Source: Paenibacillus sp. FSL R5-0341 (lineage in GTDB: Bacteria; Bacillota; Bacilli; Paenibacillales; Paenibacillaceae). Taken from it: a stretch of DNA of 64,000 bases. The position numbers and the translations under genes were made by a program. The notes below the pieces were generated by a model. The model was given only the letters and a program-made list of their open reading frames with translations. It had not been told where the DNA came from and did no database searches. The stretch lies in contig NZ_CP150241.1 in the NCBI RefSeq assembly GCF_037975235.1, forward strand, positions 3,782,001-3,846,000, given 5' to 3'. Position 1 is the first letter of the stretch; each line of letters starts with the position of its first letter. Of the stretch, positions 61,213-64,000 are shown piece by piece.

Positions 61213-62463
61213 TCATGAACCTGCCCGAATATTCCAGAGTTTGCGAATATCGCGGCTCTCATCCCAGGTTCTTCCGAGTTTTAATTGAAGGAGTAACGGT
61301 GACGCATACCGCTCATAACGTGCATATCCATCCAAGCTCTTCAGATCATCTACCAGAGCTGGAATGTGTTCCTTGATCACTTCGCGCTTTCCTTCATAAA
61401 AAGCGGTATGAACCTCCGCTTTCTCCAACGGACGCTGCCGTAATTGAGTATACCCGCTCACGATCAGACCTGCCAATGCCACAACGCCTTTCGCTACAAG
61501 GGGCGACACAAGGAAACTGGGTAACGTACGATACTCAAACCCACCGTAGGATTTCAGGCGAAAATCACCAAGTGCTCCATAACGGGGCCGTCTCCCCGAT
61601 CCACGCGGGTCTTGAAGAAATGCCAGCGGCAATGCCAGATAATTGTCCAGTGCACGGAGCAGTTCCCCGGTAAGATTCACGCCACTAAAATGAATATGAC
61701 CGCCTAGAGGTAATCCACGCTGTGGCATCCCTCCTGCCTGCCAGATGAGTGAGTGATCACTGATGCTGCGAGAAGCCGCTGCGAATGCCCTCATAAGATG
61801 AGCCAGTAGCTCACGCGGCTCAGAGCTGGGTGCGGGCCGCAATTCGGCAATTGGGTATATACGCCGGCCACCAATCGTCACGGAATCACAGCCTGCCATT
61901 CCTGTGCGTTCGAGAAATCTGGAGGCGGGTACAATTTTGGATTCTGGCATCTGTACCAGAACAAACTCGGGGTCCATCCCAAGTATGGGAACGGGTCTGT
62001 GATTCCACTCCTCATCCAGCAGTTCCTGCTGCTGCTTCCAGCTTTCCCTGTAGGTAGCCGCAAGGTTGGTCACCCCTTTCCAGGGGCACGGATCAATCGA
62101 AATCACCGCACAACCGCCGTTCCCGGAGGATTCCATTCGAACAGCTCCATGATCCAGTCCTAGCGTATACAGCGTTTTGATCGCAAGCCGTTCAACACGC
62201 TTGAACAAGGTTGAACTCGCTTCACGCTCCAACAGACTTTCCTGTGTCCCTCCCATGCCGCTAGTATCCTTACGCCTGATCCGGATCGCCTGCAGACAGC
62301 TTATCTCTACATCGTAGCGTACACGCAAACCTGGTTCACGCTTACGCCGATCCTGTAGTGACAATACTTCTATGCCTGCCTGTTTCAACCGTTCTGTACG
62401 TTGAGCAGAGGTCATATCTTCATATCGGCGTAGCGCTTCCTCCGCTTGTTCCATCACATTCAT
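61213..62463 (-). CDS. Amidoligase-fold (COOH-NH2 ligase-like) protein
   Basis: A 416-residue protein of the putative amidoligase family: ILGMDPEFVLVQ (DPE motif), ELRPAPSSEPRELLAHL, GLPLGGHIHFSG and LKSYGGFEYRTLPSFL. These match ATP-grasp/GS-like amidoligases found next to spore genes in Paenibacillus. Its substrate is unknown. The N-terminal 100 residues form a separate variable region. Confidence 0.8.
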   Translation of the reverse strand: MNVMEQAEEALRRYEDMTSAQRTERLKQAGIEVLSLQDRRKREPGLRVRYDVEISCLQAIRIRRKDTSGMGGTQESLLEREASSTLFKRVERLAIKTLYTLGLDHGAVRMESSGNGGCAVISIDPCPWKGVTNLAATYRESWKQQQELLDEEWNHRPVPILGMDPEFVLVQMPESKIVPASRFLERTGMAGCDSVTIGGRRIYPIAELRPAPSSEPRELLAHLMRAFAAASRSISDHSLIWQAGGMPQRGLPLGGHIHFSGVNLTGELLRALDNYLALPLAFLQDPRGSGRRPRYGALGDFRLKSYGGFEYRTLPSFLVSPLVAKGVVALAGLIVSGYTQLRQRPLEKAEVHTAFYEGKREVIKEHIPALVDDLKSLDGYARYERYASPLLLQLKLGRTWDESRDIRKLWNIRAGS

Positions 62464-62490
62464 GACGCCCCCCCTCCCAGATCATGCAAC

Positions 62491-62519
62491 TAAAATAAAA
62501 ATAACCCCGCAATGCGGAG
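62491..62519 (-). terminator. Hairpin before the amidoligase gene
   Basis: Minus strand CTCCGC - ATT - GCGGGG followed by TTATTTTTATTTTA. It could end cotE transcripts or act as a second terminator. Confidence 0.65.
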
Positions 62520-62581
62520 TCTTCCCGTGAAAGGTATTCCTGGCACATTGCGAGGCTCGTTACCACCCAATTTCAATATTT

Positions 62582-62608
62582 AAGAAGAAAGAGGGCTTAC
62601 GCCCTCTT
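62582..62608 (-). terminator. Terminator of cotE
   Basis: Perfect stem AAGAGGGC - GTAA - GCCCTCTT then TCTTCTTAAATA on the minus strand, 55 bases after cotE. Confidence 0.85.
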
Positions 62609-62663
62609 CATCGCGCCTTCTGGCGCATATGATACCTTAGGTTATCAACTATAAGCGTCAAAC

Positions 62664-63224
62664 TCACAGCTCATCGTCGAGCAGATCAGGATCGAGATCG
62701 TCATAATCTCCATCGCCACTGCCAAAGTCATAGTCCTTGTCTTCGTAATCACCGCAACCATCTGTGCAGACCTTCACACAAACTTTAGTCTCGGCAACGA
62801 GTTCCACAGCGAATTCCCGTTCTACCCGGATAATTACACTGCTTCCACCTGCTGATACTGTGGCTTCCACACAGCTAGGTTCCTGCGTTGCATCCGCAGA
62901 CACCTCTACTGTGGAAGTCCGGTGTTTCGGGTCCAAATAGGACAAAGGCACATGTTCTACATACGACACCGTTTCTTTGGCTACATCCGTCTGCGAATTC
63001 TTGTCATAGGAATACCAAATGTTGATATCGTAAGTACCAATAACTTCAATTCCGTCACCCGCTGATACGGCTTCATATTGGTGGTTGATAATCCAAGCCC
63101 CCAAAATACTTGTCGGACCATTTGGCGGAGTCACGGTATGTGTTACGGTAGAGAACTTACGACCTTTGCCGCAGATCGCCTTCGTGATAATCTCTCTACA
63201 TTGATGTTTATGACTCAATGACAT
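62664..63224 (-). CDS. cotE: Outer spore coat morphogenetic protein CotE
   Basis: A 186-residue protein; ATG 63224 has GGAGGAGGT upstream. REIITKAICGKGRKFSTVTHTVTPPNGPTSILGAWIINHQYEA is the CotE N-terminal signature. An acidic C-terminus with GDGDYDDLDPDLLDDEL follows, the part that recruits outer coat proteins. It is expressed in the mother cell during sporulation. Confidence 0.95.
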   Translation of the reverse strand: MSLSHKHQCREIITKAICGKGRKFSTVTHTVTPPNGPTSILGAWIINHQYEAVSAGDGIEVIGTYDINIWYSYDKNSQTDVAKETVSYVEHVPLSYLDPKHRTSTVEVSADATQEPSCVEATVSAGGSSVIIRVEREFAVELVAETKVCVKVCTDGCGDYEDKDYDFGSGDGDYDDLDPDLLDDEL

Positions 63225-63299
63225 CTTTAAACCTCCTCCATACAATCATTCACTACAAGTGTATGCAGGGCATTCGTCTAGGGTGACAACTATTTTCTA

Positions 63300-64000
63300 T
63301 TATTCGTTTGTAGATTGGGACCGGTCCGAGATTGGGGACGGTGCTTTGTCCTTCTTCGCGACTTTCAGATACAGCGCGAGTTCGCGGCACAGCTGGAGAA
63401 TTGCGGAGCGAATCTCGAATTCTTCCCTTGTATCCGGCAGCTCCATACGTCTGAATTCTTCTTGCACATCCGCAAGAAGTTTTTCAGTTCGTCCAGTGTA
63501 GGATTCAGTAAGCACATCCTGACTGAGCTGATCGAACAGCTCCGATACCATTTCCGCATGTGGCATCTTCTCATAGATCTGGGACACCAGATGCATCATG
63601 TGCTGGATGGAGTCCAGCTGCGTTTTGCGCATATAGAAGTAGACACTCCATTCCTCATTCGGATGAATCACCTGATTCTCCAGAGATCGCTTGGCTGCTT
63701 CGATGCCGCCCAGAATCGCTTTATCTGCTTCAATCAGTTCTCTCCCTGCCCACGCTTCATTAGGATTACGCAGCGTCGCCGCAAATTCTTTGAAGATCTT
63801 CGAGAAAAGTTCATCGATACGTTTGCGGATGCGCAGCATTTGTGGATCGGCTGCCGGCATATAAGCAAGGTTAACTGCCATTGCTGAACCAAGACCAATC
63901 AGCAGCAAAGCAATTTGCACGAGAATGACATGAATGTCCATCTCCCCGCCCCCAAACACCCGAAACACCACGACTGATCCTGTTACAATGCCTTCCTTGA
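63300..64000 (-). CDS. Aromatic acid exporter family protein (DUF939), C-terminal part, cut by window edge
   Basis: The frame stays open to the right edge (IVTGSVVVFRVFGGG upstream of the first possible start), so the gene continues beyond it. A membrane helix (about HVILVQIALLLIGLGSAMAVNL) is followed by MPAADPQMLRIRKRIDELFSKIFKEFA, the ArAE_1-type C-terminal cytoplasmic helical domain. It probably belongs to a membrane exporter-like family; substrate unknown. No stop is seen upstream of the visible part. Confidence 0.8.
   Translation of the reverse strand, partial: KEGIVTGSVVVFRVFGGGEMDIHVILVQIALLLIGLGSAMAVNLAYMPAADPQMLRIRKRIDELFSKIFKEFAATLRNPNEAWAGRELIEADKAILGGIEAAKRSLENQVIHPNEEWSVYFYMRKTQLDSIQHMMHLVSQIYEKMPHAEMVSELFDQLSQDVLTESYTGRTEKLLADVQEEFRRMELPDTREEFEIRSAILQLCRELALYLKVAKKDKAPSPISDRSQSTNE

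Overview
The window is a low-to-mid GC Firmicute chromosome, most likely Paenibacillus. The right third (about 44.1-64 kb) carries sporulation genes (cotE, spoVK) and the gene order mutS-mutL-miaA-hfq-...-spoVK-hflX-ynbB-glnR-glnA, which is conserved from Bacillus to Paenibacillus. The left two thirds (1 to about 44.05 kb) are a tailed-phage (siphovirus-type) prophage integrated just downstream of glnA. Its right end is visible; its left end, lysis genes and baseplate/tail-tip genes lie outside the window.

Prophage, read right to left. The integrase, an ImmA/IrrE-type protease and a CI-like repressor run rightward. A Cro-like gene diverges from the repressor, with five copies of a GATAAT...ATTATC operator around it. 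The leftward early region holds a DUF771 protein, a ParB-like protein, an ORF6C protein, small proteins, a replication-initiator (RepO-like) gene with internal 17-bp iterons, a DnaI-like helicase loader, a phage sliding clamp, a DUF1064 protein, an HNH protein, and C5-cytosine and N6-adenine DNA methyltransferases. A TnpB-only IS605-type insertion follows. Next come regulators, a probable type I toxin-antitoxin locus, a small tyrosine recombinase, and terS and terL.

Between terL and the portal gene lies a 6.2-kb, AT-rich accessory island (about 16.4-22.6 kb) bounded by terminators. It holds a DUF4145 protein, a putAbiC-like membrane protein (probable superinfection exclusion), a lipoprotein, a divergent exported protein plus small membrane protein, several tiny genes, a broken ArpU-type late regulator, and a repeated short coding-like element. 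The late module then runs portal - protease/scaffold - decoration - major capsid - connectors - tail tube - tail chaperones (probable +1 frameshift) - a 2300-residue tape measure with two peptidoglycan hydrolase domains - distal tail protein.

Host region. All genes are leftward: glnA, glnR (with a GlnR-type box and a sigma-A promoter), ynbB, hflX, spoVK, a DUF402 protein, a class A PBP, hfq, miaA, a SAM methyltransferase, mutL, mutS, an amidoligase-fold protein, cotE, and the end of an aromatic-acid-exporter-family gene cut by the window edge.

The least explained parts are the exported-protein/membrane-protein pair, the pair of small CxGCxWGxW proteins that each sit directly behind a terminator hairpin, the MKRTAA element copies, and the five-fold TITxK-type repeat inside the cytosine methyltransferase. 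Family names given are recognition from sequence, not database results.
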